This document shows, piece after piece, positions 36,201-47,232 of a DNA stretch of 64,000 nucleotides. The stretch is taken from NCBI GenBank assembly GCA_019925095.2, contig CM034392.1:14890387-14954386 (forward strand), in the 5' to 3' direction. The position numbers and the translations under genes are program-made. Source of the stretch: Dendrolimus kikuchii (Eukaryota > Arthropoda > Insecta > Lepidoptera > Lasiocampidae). Below the pieces are notes generated by a model. It searched no databases. It was not told the origin of the DNA and saw nothing but the letters and a program-made list of their open reading frames with translations. How positions within the stretch are numbered: the stretch's first letter is position 1; every line of letters starts with the position of its first letter.

Positions 36201-39200
36201 TCTTCGTATTCTTTTTTGTCAGGACCTGGAGGTGTTATTTCTTGAGTGACTAATTCTGTTGGTATTTTAGTCTTTTGTTCAAGATCAGAAGAGCTAGTAG
36301 TTTTCCATGTTTCTTTATATGGCCCAGTAGTTTCTTTTTCACTTTGTATTTCTGTGAACTGTTTGTTTGATTCAGTACTGAAAATTTCACTTTCTTCTAT
36401 AACCGGTAGACTCGTATCTTGAGGAATCTTTTCAGGACTTTCTTCTGTAATTGATTGAATAGTTGATTTTTCATAATCGATGATATCAAGTTGTTCTTTT
36501 CCTTCATCTGACTTAGGTGTACTTTGTTCAGTTTGACTTTCTGAAGTTATTTTTTGTGTTGTATGTGATACTAAATCAGTTGTTATCGTGTGTTCTCCTG
36601 TTGTATGTTGTCGATTATCATCATCTACAGATGTTTCAGAAATAAACTCAAGAGGCTTTTGTTCTCCACTGCCCTCTGCTCCCGAAACAGACGATGGTAA
36701 TTCGGTGAAAGGAATTTCATCAGGCTCATTTCTATAGCCACTTCCTTCTACTCCCACTCTTCTCGGGGGCGTTAAAGTTGTTAATTCCTCAATCGGAAGA
36801 TTCGTTGTAAAGTCTCTGGAATATTCAGTGCTTGATTCATCTCCTTCGCAAATATATGTATCTGGGCAACATTGACCTTCGCGTGGTGGCAAAGATGTAC
36901 AATTCTTGCCCTCATTTTCCATAGGAGTGCCACATTCTTGTACTACACAAACAATATCTCCTTTCATGCAATAACAGTGTTCGCAGGCTTTTTCTGTCTT
37001 AATTAATGCTCCATCTGCAAATATTTGATCATCATGGACACAATCTTGAGTTATTTGTGTTATTGGAGATATCGTTGTAGGTGTTGTTAGAATAAATCCA
37101 GGCGTCGGTCGTACTGTGGTCGTCATGTCATCCAATAGAGGAATTTCATCTTCTGGATGATCTGAAATGTAAAAAAAATACATTGAAATAGTGTTTATGA
37201 CTAATATTACTAAGGAAGTTCTGTAAGCTTTTTAACACGTTTATTGCAAAACAAGATCTAAATCACCCCAAATGTCTCACTTGCGGTGCAGCTAAGTAAA
37301 ATATAGAATACTCTGTGGTGCGGAGTATGTAACTTCAGTTTGCTTTAGTGTAGAATAAAGATGAATATACTACTCTGTCAAAAAAGTACCGGGAAAAGGT
37401 CAATAATACACAAAATATTATTATTAGTTATTCATTCAAATTTGTTTTATCACCTTCAGAATCGATACACTTACGCCAACGAATAATCCAATCATCAAAA
37501 CATTTTTTTAACGCTTCTACCGGAATTGAGTTTAGTTCTCGTCGCGAATTCTCCCTTATGTCTTCTATCAAATGAAAACAGGTGCCACGAAGTGGTAATT
37601 TTAGTTTATAAAAAAGAAAGAAGTCGGCTGGAGTCATATCTGGTTCATAAGATGGTTGCTCGATGGTATTTGTTGAATTTTTTGGTCAAAACTTCGTCAA
37701 CGACTCTTATGCGATTGAGTTTTTGGAGAAAATTCAGGTCTTTTGGGACTAACCGAGCGACAACATGTTTCATACCCAAGTGATCATTTAAAATGATACG
37801 GATCATGACCGTGAGACATAGAAAGTTCAGCGGCTATTTCACTGAAACTTGAATGAGGATTTTCAGTCACTATTTCCTTCACTTTTGCAGGGTTAACTTC
37901 AGTTGAAGACATTGGTTTATTATGGTAGGGTTACCAGGGCGAAGCAAACCTTCCAGCTTATCTCGACCGCTTTTGAACGCTTTGTACCACTCATAAGCAC
38001 GTGTTTTTAATAAAGTCGATTCACCGTAAGCCTTCTGTAATATTTTTAGTGTCTCCGGACACGAAATTCCATTAGCGATGCAAAATTTAAGACAACCTCT
38101 TTGTTAGATGTTTTTGTCTATTTTCACATTCGCAATACACGCTAGATATGATCTAACTAAAAACAGTACTGTATTTAATCTAAATGACCGTCAAACTCCG
38201 CGCCAAAATTAAAAAAAGTTGTGCCAATCTAACAAAAAATATGAATTTGGAAATATAAACAAATCATCCATTCCTGACACTTTTTTGACAGAATGTATAC
38301 CTAAGATGTGCTATTAAATCAGTTTCTAATACCGCACATCACAAACCAAAAATCCATAAACTATTTTGTATATAAGGCAAACATAATTATAGTGTTTACA
38401 AGGTTACGGGGCTCAATAGGCCTCGTACCGCCACTATGATAGTTTTAGTACAAGGTCTAAACATCCCGTACTGCAGGAATAGAAAGAACAGATCAATCAA
38501 TGCCGCTGTGAATGTGTTAAGTGACACGTTTAATTATCTATTATTGTATTAAATTACATATACCTTTGATTAATTTATATAAAAAAATAACTATGTTTAA
38601 CATTAAATTATAAAGTAAGTCAATAAATAAATAGAACAGATAAATCTTTAAGCACTTTGAACATATTATATTATTTGGATTTTACTTAACTTTATTTTAG
38701 AACTTCTTTGGATAATATAATCATAACTGTCGTTATAAACTTTTAACTACCTACCTCATCTCAGGCAAACTTTATCCGCCTCATAACATCTTTTACCATT
38801 AATACCTTGATATGATCTCTTAATAAATTCTTAATACCAACATTCTCTACTTCCAATATAAACCGATGTTAGACAGTTAATTTCTATCTTTCAATTTGCA
38901 TGAATCAACCAAAATGATCCATTCCATATAAACACAAAGTTAAATCTTTCAATGTCATTGATTATCGTCGTGGCCTTTCCTTGCCTTTCAATTTAATTGA
39001 TCCGTCTAATATCAGCATTTCACTACTCCTTTTTGAATTTAAATATCTCTACTTCTTCCATACCCGTTTACCCCTTACTCATTCCTTTATTAAATTCGAA
39101 ACGTCACCATAATTACTAACTACGTATAGTAAATCTATGATTATAATAAACTCACCACAAGAATATCGGACCGGACAGCAGACATCTTTATGGTAAATTG

Positions 39201-42200
39201 GAGTGCAACCGTCGACATGCAATGTACATTCTTGCATAACACAAGTCGTCATATTTCGTATACAGTAACAATGTTCGCATGGTTTGTTCGGGGTGGGTGG
39301 CACTTTGGCACCTTCTGGCAAGTATTTTCCATCAATACTGCATCCATATTTGTCAAATTTACCGACTCCTGTGGCTCCATATTCAGCCGGCGACGACGTT
39401 GATGTTGAAGTGAGCAGATCAACTGGAACTGTCAATTTTATGCCATTAATAATATAATAATTATAATAGTTCATTGACCTTAAAAAAGTATAACATTATA
39501 CATCTAAAAAAAATAATTTGAAATGAGCCTGTCGTTTCAAAATAATAAAATTCGGACGATTCATTCAAAAGATATCGCGATATTTAAAATGTAAGTATTA
39601 GTGTTGTAGCCAAATATACTAATATATTGTTTGATTGAACGCGATAATCTCAGGAACTACTGGTCTGATTTGAAAAATTCTTTCAGTGTTGGATAGCCCA
39701 TTTATCGAGGAAGGCTATGGGCTATATATCATCACACTAAGGCCAATAGGAGCGGAGCACCAATGAAGAATGTTTCAAAATCGGAGGGTTTTGCAAGCAA
39801 TTTCCACGCGGACGTCGTCGCGGGCACAGCTAGTAGTTTATATACCGTGGCACCGCTAAGTCGTTACCCTATTATTTCGGACTCAAAAGCGGCGACTCCT
39901 TTACCTAAAATAATTCAAGAGTCAATCGACCGTCTTAAGGTTCAGTTTCCACTAATTTAAAGACAAAAGGCCGTTATTTATGGGTCGCCAACGGCGGTAA
40001 GCTACTTAATTTTTAAAGCTTTCATTGAGTTTCTAATAAATACAATATTAGCCCACAAATGTTCCACTACAGAGCTCAAGCCTCCCAGAAGCTGCCATAC
40101 TAGTCTAACGCATATTGATAGGTATCACATATGGGATATCGCGTGGTGATTTCCTTAATCGGATTTAAACAATTAGATTTCAAAAGAATCTTAATAGGAT
40201 ATTTCTTTATCATTTTATCCACTATACCAATACATAAAATTGTCATTTCAATATACATGAAAAATGTTGAGTGTATAACTGTATATACCTATTAATTAAT
40301 CTGCTAATTTATATGATGCATGATCATAAATTATCGCTTATAATATTTATATATGTGTCGGTATAAAAGTTTGTTTAGAAGGCTCCGAAACGACACCACG
40401 GATTTCAATGAAAATTATTTGTTATTAATTAATTAATATTATTTAATTAGGAGTTAAAATATACATCTTACACCAATTTTCATGCGTCTCCTTTCCATAT
40501 CTTGCAGAGTATAGAAGATGTGAATATAAAGTCAAAACCACACATAAACGAAGTGGTGGAATTTAAAAATGAATTCCATGGCCAATAAGTCGAAGATTAA
40601 TGCAAAATGATCACTAAAGGCTGACGTGGCCCCAATTAAGAGATGAAAACCTAAAAAAATATGTAATGACATACCGTCAGGGCATGTGACGATAGGACAG
40701 CACTGATCAGCTCGCTTCTCAACAGTACAGTCTTGGCCAATGGCTTTGGTGAAGGGACAGACCCTCAGGTAGCACATAAGCATACGGTTGTGGCAGGTAC
40801 AGTTTAGGCAAGGTTCATTTGTCATTATGCGGTCACCCTCACTATAGTGCTGGAAGTTGTAATAACATCCTTCTACCACTGCACCTGAAAATGGGTAAAA
40901 AAAAAATCTTTTTAATTGGGATCACAAACATTTTGAAGAAGTGTACAAAAATATGTATGTTTAACATTTAAATGTAATATTCGATTTTAAGAGTCACAAA
41001 ATCTCAGGAGCCATCATGATATGATTTGTTTACTCGTACATACATATAATATACAAATGTACAACGTTAGAAAAATAAACATTAATAAAACGAAAATACC
41101 AATTTTTCGCTTATAAGTAAATAATTGCTCGTAAGTTGATCATCCTTTAAGTTCGTTGGATACCCCAATAAGAATAAAAGAATTGCTTATATTATTCTGT
41201 GGAAAAGTACCTAATCATTTATGTACGACCTAAAAGGTCTGTATTATAGATATTCCATGAACATTCAAATGTACTTTTTCAAAATTACTAGTGTAAATAA
41301 TTTTCTTACCATCATACAAATCTAGAGCTGAGTGATTTCCCGCCGTAGGAGCTGAAAAAAAATAAAATTCAAATTAGAAATAAGTATAATCAGTGTTCAT
41401 TAATTAGACGTATATCACGTGCATGCAACAAATTCATTTTCCCCGAAGGTTCTAATTTTCTTATCGATGTGTGCCAAATTGACGCGTGTAAAATAAGTTC
41501 CGCTTGTGTTTATTCGAATAATGTTTTTACATCAATTACTTTCAATGTCGTATAAAAACTTACTTGAAAATAATGAGACTGTACGTTATAGAAAATACTC
41601 ATCATTTATAATATATTTTAGCAAGTGAATATACGTAGTTTCATGAATATGATTGAAAATGTAGAATTGTATAAAAATTACACACAGTTGATATTATATT
41701 ATTGCAGCAAATTTCTTTGAAGCGAGAAGTGTATTTTAAAGATATGAGCTGTACACGTTGTTCTGGGAATGTTTTACTGCAGTTTTAATGACTCCACTTA
41801 TTAAGTACGTCACAGTTGGAAAGGATATTAGCTGCAAATTGAGAGTCGCGAACGGTCATCGGCTTAAAGTCATTTTGCATATCCGTTTTACTGCGTATAA
41901 TTACTGAAGCCGAGCGGCGCGGCGACAAAGCTGTAATTAAACTAACGGACAGCGTCGTTAACATTGAAACTACAGCTTTATACCCGATTTGAGCTTAGAG
42001 CAAAGCGTATATGCAGACAGAGGAAAGGCTCCACACTCCAATGATACTTCCGTGAGTATTAAACTTCATTGTCGAAGTTCTAGTTTATTTAGAACATAGG
42101 TACCTAGGTCTAGTATTTTTTTTTGCATGAGTGCAGCAGACAGGCATACGGATCATCGTCCATGGAAATTTGTAACACCAAAGGTGCTACCAATGTGCTG

Positions 42201-45200
42201 CCGCTCTCTAAAGGAAGTCTGGAACCTGACCACTAATGCCGTAACACAACTCAAAATTGTTACGGCGGCATACTCTAGACCAGGGGTGGTCATCAGCCAT
42301 CTCCAGACGGGCAAATACCTTACCACCTGGTAAAGTATAGATTTGTTAATGATAGTTAAAGAAATAACGCTGTAATTATACATATTTAATCAAATTCATA
42401 TTTACAAACGCATATTTTTCCTTATGTATTGAATTATTTCGCTAGGATAAGTTGCATCAAGGCTTACACAGCTGTTGATTCTATACAGGAAGGTTATAAG
42501 AATAAAAGTTTGTAATTAGTCAAGTCGTTTCGTGTGGGAAGTTTTAGTTCATAAATGCATTTGTGTGATTAATAAATTGTACTCGTAGCGGAGAGGCTTA
42601 TTAGCAAAACGTTGAAACAGTGGACTGGTGGTTTGGCTCGCAGGCTGGTGGCGCACCGTTAGGGCGCTGCGTTGCGCTCGGCAGTCGACTGTATATATGG
42701 CGGCGGCGGGCGAGCAGTGGCGCCGCGCCGCCCCGCCCGGCCGCTACCTTCCAAGAGGTCGTCCAAGTAACGGTCGCCAGGAATGTCGTTAGCATCCAGT
42801 TTTCGCCACCCGCAATTTCAATTATTGTACGACCACTCTCAAGATTGATAATAAACCCAAAATTACAGCCGTAAGTAGTCGTAACGGTATAATGAATATC
42901 AGACATCCTGTGAAGATAAATTCTACGTGATTGAAAAGCAATAATGTCGGCCGCATGTACAAAAACTAATGTAGGTTAGTCCCACGAAGAGAGAGGGGCC
43001 GGTGGGCGAAAAAATGCCCAAATTCCGAAATGCCCAAGAGAATAAATAACTAGCGAGTGTATCTACCGATAACCACGACGCGGCTACGTGACATAGCATC
43101 TGTAATTCCTGCGACACCTAATGACGTTATAAATGGCTGCGCACGAAAAAAAAGAAAAGCCAACTACTTAATGCAAAATCGTGCGCTTAGGAACATGGGT
43201 CGAGGCAATCGAAATGTGGAGGCAGCTTGAATTTAAAATTTGCACTACATTAATATGGATTGTTGTTTCAATGAATGAATGCTGGCGTGATCGCCATGCA
43301 TGATGAAGTTCACACGGGTAGACCTAAACATTGTAGGCCGCATTTAAATATACTTCCTATGTATAACATAAATTCAATTCGAATTCTTTGAAGAAGCCGT
43401 GCTGCGGTTATTAAATCTGTGCAGACCAAAATAGCCTCTTCTAATAAAATGCATCACGAAAGAGACACGCACAGCGCAGATCTTTATACAGTTACTGCGG
43501 TAAGATAATGGACGGCCCAGTAGCCGTCTGCTGCAGTCACCCTTATTTATAGGGTCAGGCATATAATCTAAATTAATGAAATTATTCGATTAAAGGTTAA
43601 GTTCACTGTTTTTTTAGGATTCCACAGCCATTTTGGCATGAAAGGAACCCTTATAAAATCGCCATATCCGTCTGTCTATGTATGTGACATAGCTATTTTT
43701 TCTAAAAATCAATTTGGTTTTTATAGATGAAATTGTTACCTGGTATATATTTATAGGTATGGTATATAGACGATACTCACTTACTTTTCCATTTAAATCA
43801 ATAGGGAGTTTTCGCTTCCTAAATCACAAAAAATATCCACCCAATCTTATGAATTTCGGGCTGGAAATTTTTTTCAAGATATTACACGAATTTGTAAAAC
43901 ATTTTCTAAGAAAACTGGTATCGAACAAGATCTGTTCTTTAGATACATAAATGTGGAACATTTACAATGACATTTTTTTAAGTATACGTATCAAAAAGGT
44001 AAAAACAATAGACCTAATTAAGCGAAACCCTTTTCTGTGTGTGAACTCACACTCATTTGTATGATTTTATAAAATTACAATACATTCAGTAGGCAGAAAA
44101 TCTTTAGAACAGTTGAACCGTTTATTTTAAAAATCGTATTTCCCGTGTCAAATCCGTATTCAGTTATTTAATTACGATGCATTTTGAAACATCTCATACA
44201 TATAAAATATTACGACGCCAGGCATAAATAAAATATATCTCACCAGAGAACGGTGCATTAGTGATTTGTGTTAAAATCGATGATGTGAGATCAATAACCT
44301 CGAAACCTGTTAGAAATTACTTTTTAATCAATCAAAACACCAGCAATTATTAAAGAGAATATGTTCGAAAAGTAATATGTGGTTTGACCAATTTAAGGCA
44401 TAATGTTAACCGTTAAAATAATGATACTGGCTTTCATTCATCCAAATTTACATAGTAATTGTATAAAATCTTAATTTAATGGAATCCATTATTGTAATTA
44501 AATTATTTGTGCCAGCCCTAAGTAAAGCGGCTACGGCAGTAGCGCGGGCGGTAGCGGCGGCTGAGGCGGGCTCTATCATCACTGAAATCTCTCTAGCTTT
44601 AAAAGCATGTACGATTGTACGTATTCCAGGTCACGAGACAACACAACGGTAGATACTTGTTCCACGCCACTATCAAAAATAATAAATAAGACGTATCGCA
44701 AGTAAATTTGTACACACATACAAAGTAAGATAATTACATTCTGTGCGTTACAACTTTTTCCAAGGCGTTTTGTACTTTAATATGTTATCCATACTAGGCT
44801 TTAAAATTTAAGTTAAAGATCTACCTAAATTGAGTTCGATCTCGCTCACGTGTTACTAACCATTTTTTGAAAATATAAATTCATAGAATTTACATACGCC
44901 AAATGCGTATTACAAAAAACTTATTAAAAAATTACGAATGTTTTACAATAAAATAGTTTTGATTCTGACAAGATTACATACATAAAAAAAATTCACAAGA
45001 ATTATTTCATATATATAGGAAACGTATATGAAATTTGTGAAACTATCGTAAATTTTGTGTAATACGGATTTGTCGTAACTGAGTTCTGTGAATTTATAAT
45101 TTCAAAAATGTGGAACTACGTGAGCGAGGTAGCGAACTCTATTTAAATGCCCTTAACTGTCTATTCTATACCAAAGCATAGATCAATAAAAAAACATAGA

Positions 45201-47218
45201 ACGGTGACGGTGAGACAATTTTTATAAACAACGTAAACTATGAACAATGTACGTTAATTTATAAATACAAGCATATTTTACATGTATCCACATGTTATTA
45301 CTGTATGTATCTATACATTATAATTAATCTATACAGGTGAATGTTTCAAATGGGCCTACAGTGCCAACTCCTAAACCTTACGAAATAGCGAAAAACACTC
45401 AAAGGAATCACGAGGCTGATTTTGACGAAAATTAAAGTGGTATCGTTATATATTTGAAAAGCTAGTTACCCTTGCTAGCATTCGAATCGGCTGATTTTGA
45501 AAAATTAATTGCATTCTATATTATTATACCAAATTATAGTGTGGCTTGTAAGGATCAATTTCTGTGAAGGAATATCAATCGGCAATTTGGATTGCCGATA
45601 GGAAAGGGTTGATTTTGACAACATGGTCTATTTTCCATACATTAATTAAACATCCAATTGTGCGGGTCATTTCACCGAATGAAGTTGTAATTCTTGTCCA
45701 ACAAAATATCGCATTTTTTTTAACATCTTATCAATCCCCTAATATACAGAATTGACATAAATGAATTTGATTTTACAAATTTAAATAGAAAATACGATAA
45801 CCAAAAATTAATAAAATTTATCAAATTAAGTGGATGGATGCAGAAGTCGTGGAAGGCCACGACACACCTTCCATGATCAAATTGATCGTGGACTAGCAGA
45901 AGGTGATGTCAGGAGCCTTAAGAACAGACGAGCGTGCATGACAAGAGTTATGAATGTCAAAGAAGCAAGTAAGGTGTGTAGGAATAAGCCTAAATGGCGC
46001 TCTGTTGTTCGTGCCTACCCCGCAAGGGAACTGGCGTGAAGTTATGTATGTATGTTATCAAATTAAAAGTGACACTTCTATCACTGACAGCGATCTTTTC
46101 CAGACCACCTTGTGGTTAAGAGAAAAATGGCAGAACTAGGGCGAGTTTTTACTCTAGTATAAAAAATAAAATAAAACATTCATAAAATTAATAAGGAAAT
46201 TGCCACAAAAAACGGATCACCTTTACTTAAGTAACTTGGGTTTTTGTATCGGGTAATTCTTATAATTATACTAGAATATTCCTGCGACCTCGTCCACGTT
46301 TGATTTAAAATTCCCGGGATACAAAGTATCACAGCATTTAAAAAAATGTAAGCTGCGTTTTAGTGAAAATTGTATCGGAAAGAGCCACTTTTTATGTACT
46401 CAAACAACTTCAAACTGCTTCTGGGATAAATTCCAGCGGGATTCCGGGGATAAAAAGTAGCGCAGATTTTATGTCTAAGATTTCGCTGTCGATCAGCGAA
46501 TTCTGTATCGAAATCGGCCCAGTACTTTTTACGTGAATTCGGAACAAACAGACAAAAAAACAAACACAGGAAATCTAAAAGAAATTGCATCGTATTCTCC
46601 ATCGTTTATATAGTGTATTCCTGTTGTTTTCTTTAAATAGCTACAATGTACAGACACGACATGTTTAGAATTTTACGGATTGTTTTTAAGTTTTCTGATG
46701 ATTTTTTATGATGGTGGAAGTGGAATACAGTCTCACTACATTTAAAGGTCGATAACATACTTAATATCTAGGTATAGTGTCGTGGTAGGTATTTGTTTCT
46801 TACTGTCATATTCTTATAGTTATGTTGCGTCAATTACAAGTATGTTGTATGAGTAGCATATATTATTTCTTTTAATGCAGTAGTTATCATTCATGAGTAC
46901 TGCCAGAATCTGTGTACCTACCTATTTAATGCTTTTTTTACGCCAGACAAAGGCAAAGAGTAACAATCCGTTCTCCCTTTAGTCATTCAATTATTGGCTC
47001 TCATATCCTGCTTTATATTATAGAGTGGGCCCCTACAACCCGTATAGGACGTGAAAGAAAGAAAAGGCGTTTTTCTTTTACGTCCTTTATGGGCGTAGGT
47101 ATAAGTATATATACATGAAGATTTTGACATATGGATGAAGAAAGAACTTACCCGCAGCCGAGCACGCGATGCACGCGGCCAGCGCGAGCAGCGCCCCCGC
47201 CGCGCGCCGCCGATCCAT
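27191..47218 (-). CDS. Tnc: Tenectin-like VWC-domain mucin of the extracellular matrix
   Basis: I rebuilt six coding exons on the minus strand: 47152-47218, 41310-41351, 40675-40884, 39156-39428, 27471-37161 and 27191-27296. They total 10,389 nt, giving 3,462 residues plus stop. Introns 1-4 are all phase 1 and intron 5 is phase 2, with consensus GT and AG sites throughout. The order is signal peptide (1 to about 22), VWC1 (43-104), VWC2 (136-197), VWC3 (about 238-303), acidic Ser/Thr-rich mucin, VWC4 (about 1012-1076), a Cys-loop region with RGD (1107-1298), more mucin with a 25-residue repeat array (about 2375-3089), VWC5 (about 3305-3364), a poly-Thr run, and VWC6 (about 3403-3440). Length and layout match insect tenectin, an RGD-bearing integrin (alphaPS2) ligand secreted by epithelia. 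Orthology is inferred, not searched. Confidence 0.8.
27471..37161 (-). CDS. Tnc: Tenectin exon 5: giant mucin/VWC exon
   Basis: A single exon of 9,691 nt with no stop in frame, from acceptor acatttcag (37162-37170) to donor gcac|gtaagt (27470). The open frame runs 22 nt further upstream into the intron, and its apparent initiator methionine there is not real. It encodes VWC3, VWC4, the CRGDQC loop region, VWC5 and most of VWC6, separated by long Ser/Thr/Glu/Pro-rich stretches likely to be O-glycosylated. Two acidic EGSG motifs after VWC3 (plus about 36685-36745) resemble glycosaminoglycan attachment sites. Open frames on the other strand across this exon are shadows. Confidence 0.9.
28487..30631 (-). 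repeat. About 29 tandem 25-residue coding repeats
   Basis: In tenectin exon 5 the protein is a tandem array with a 75-bp unit. Each unit opens with T-D/E-K-I-L-E-E, has a middle TTxxPS, and closes with EEExSH and a few variable residues. Most units are exactly 25 residues; a few have 23 or 24. The units are diverged at DNA level, so the array is old but its register is kept. Thr and Ser at fixed places would give regular O-glycosylation. Confidence 0.85.
33855..34440 (-). repeat. Eleven-fold Cys-loop repeat in tenectin
   Basis: Loops of the type C-x4-C (two with five residues between) recur about every 15-20 residues: CRGDQC, CTGGKC, CGPQGC, CTGEKC, CDNGEC, CVGDNC, CEIEGNC, CEGDRC, CKEEGGC, CEGESC, CTGTEC. 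Most contain a Gly in a fixed place. The region lies just after VWC4. The repeats look like diverged copies of one small unit. Confidence 0.8.
34424..34432 (-). other. RGD integrin-binding motif inside a two-Cys loop
   Basis: Codons for Arg-Gly-Asp (residues about 1108-1110), directly bounded by cysteines as CRGDQC. It is the first of eleven similar loops. RGD in tenectin is the known integrin-recognition site. Confidence 0.75.
37370..38295 (-). mobile_element. Internally deleted mariner-like element in tenectin intron 4
   Basis: Ends match as inverted repeats: ctctgtcaaaaaagtaccgg at the left, and the complement of the right end reads cattctgtcaaaaaagtgtc. TA dinucleotides lie next to both. 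The minus strand still reads pieces of a mariner transposase: KILQKAYGESTLLKTRAYEW and KSGRDKLEGLLRPG from the N-terminal part, and MTPADFFLFYKLKLPLRGT to WRKCI from the C-terminal part (37428-37637). The central catalytic region is mostly missing, with several frameshifts. It is about 0.93 kb against a usual 1.3 kb and inactive. Confidence 0.75.
38862..39017. repeat. MITE family A, copy 3, in tenectin intron 4
   Basis: Left end aaccgatgttagacag, right end ttgatccgtctaatatcagc, with the family words tttctatctttcaatttg and ctttcaatttaattga. It is about 240 bp downstream, in the transcription direction, of exon 4. Confidence 0.6.
39156..39428 (-). CDS. Tnc: Tenectin exon 4: VWC domain 2
   Basis: A symmetric 1-1 exon with donor tgtg|gtgagt at 39155. 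Two acceptors are possible, giving a start at 39428 or 39422; both keep the frame and differ by two residues. It encodes a short Ser/Thr linker, then VWC2: YGCSIDGKYL, PCEHCYC, CVMQEC, GC and VCCPVRYSC. Confidence 0.8.
39616..39833 (+). mobile_element. Helitron-like fragment in tenectin intron 3
   Basis: Contains sequence I recognise as common to lepidopteran Helitron-like repeats: aatctcaggaactactggtc, agtgttggatagcccattta and ccaataggagcggagcacca. The 3' end is gtcgtcgcgggcacag followed by CTAG. It is short and non-autonomous. Confidence 0.55.
40675..40884 (-). CDS. Tnc: Tenectin exon 3: VWC domain 1
   Basis: A symmetric 1-1 exon of 210 nt (acceptor cattttcag, donor gacg|gtatgt) encoding one VWC domain. 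It has the cysteine pattern GCYYNF, PCLNCTC, MCYLRVC, DC and QCCPIVTC. One VWC per exon with phase 1 at both ends is the classic layout of a shuffled extracellular module. Confidence 0.85.
41310..41351 (-). CDS. Tnc: Tenectin exon 2: 42-nt linker exon
   Basis: A micro-exon between acceptor ttttttttcag and donor gatg|gtaaga. It encodes PTAGNHSALDLYD and is symmetric 1-1 in phase, so it could be skipped without breaking the frame. It links the signal peptide to the first VWC domain. Confidence 0.7.
42113..42331 (-). repeat. Repeat B, copy 4, in tenectin intron 1
   Basis: Starts after a T-run with gcatgagtgcagcagacagg and continues through ctagaccaggggtggt, ending at accacctggta. It is the same family and the same orientation as the copies near 8.1, 16.8, 18.1 and 25.1 kb. 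Confidence 0.65.
42640..42800 (+). promoter_or_regulatory. GC-rich block with TATA-like box in tenectin intron 1
   Basis: A CpG-rich patch contains gactgtatatatggcggcgg at about 42687-42706, followed by ggcgagcagtggcgccgcgc. The TATA-like box and downstream GC-rich sequence read as a core promoter on the plus strand, antisense to tenectin. No downstream gene was identified, so chance cannot be excluded. Confidence 0.25.
43608..43850 (+). repeat. Common insect interspersed repeat, diverged copy
   Basis: Starts ttaggattccacagccattt and continues aaaggaacccttataaaatc and gccatatccgtctgtctatg, sequence of a dispersed insect repeat. A shorter relative lies at 11953-12050. Confidence 0.4.
45828..46045 (+). 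pseudogene. C-terminal tail of an RTE-like LINE ORF
   Basis: About 70 codons read GCRSRGRPRHTFHDQI, GDVRSLKNRRACMTRVM, EASKVCRNKPKWRSVV and AYPARELA before TGA. This is a typical end of RTE-type retrotransposon proteins in arthropods. It is followed by gtgaagttatgtatgtatgt, the family's microsatellite-like 3' end. The same 3' end recurs at 62722-62764. The ATG at 45830 is internal. Confidence 0.65.
46265..46620 (-). repeat. GC-rich Helitron-like repeat, minus copy
   Basis: Reverse-strand relative of 4775-5510. It has ctagaatattcctgcgacc at the left as the 3' terminus, modules ttaaaattcccgggatacaa and gggattccggggataaaaag, and attgcatcgtattctcc at the right. Confidence 0.5.
47152..47218 (-). 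CDS. Tnc: Tenectin exon 1: signal peptide
   Basis: ATG at 47218 opens MDRRRAAG, then the hydrophobic core ALLALAACIACSAA, a typical secretory signal. The donor is gcgg|gtaagt (phase 1). Fourteen bases upstream of the ATG, ttgttgcag at 47233-47241 could be an acceptor, so a separate 5' non-coding exon is likely. The exon is GC-rich compared with its surroundings and too short to appear as a long open frame. Confidence 0.75.
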
Positions 47219-47232
47219 CTGACCCCGTCCGT

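Noticed and set aside
37162..37183. Methionine start of the giant open frame (MYFFYIS)
   Set aside because: The codons lie in the intron polypyrimidine tract before acceptor acatttcag. The phase fits a split codon from the upstream VWC exon.
42601..42906. 101-codon minus frame in tenectin intron 1
   Set aside because: Open because of GC-rich sequence; no domain, no splice sites that fit tenectin phases.
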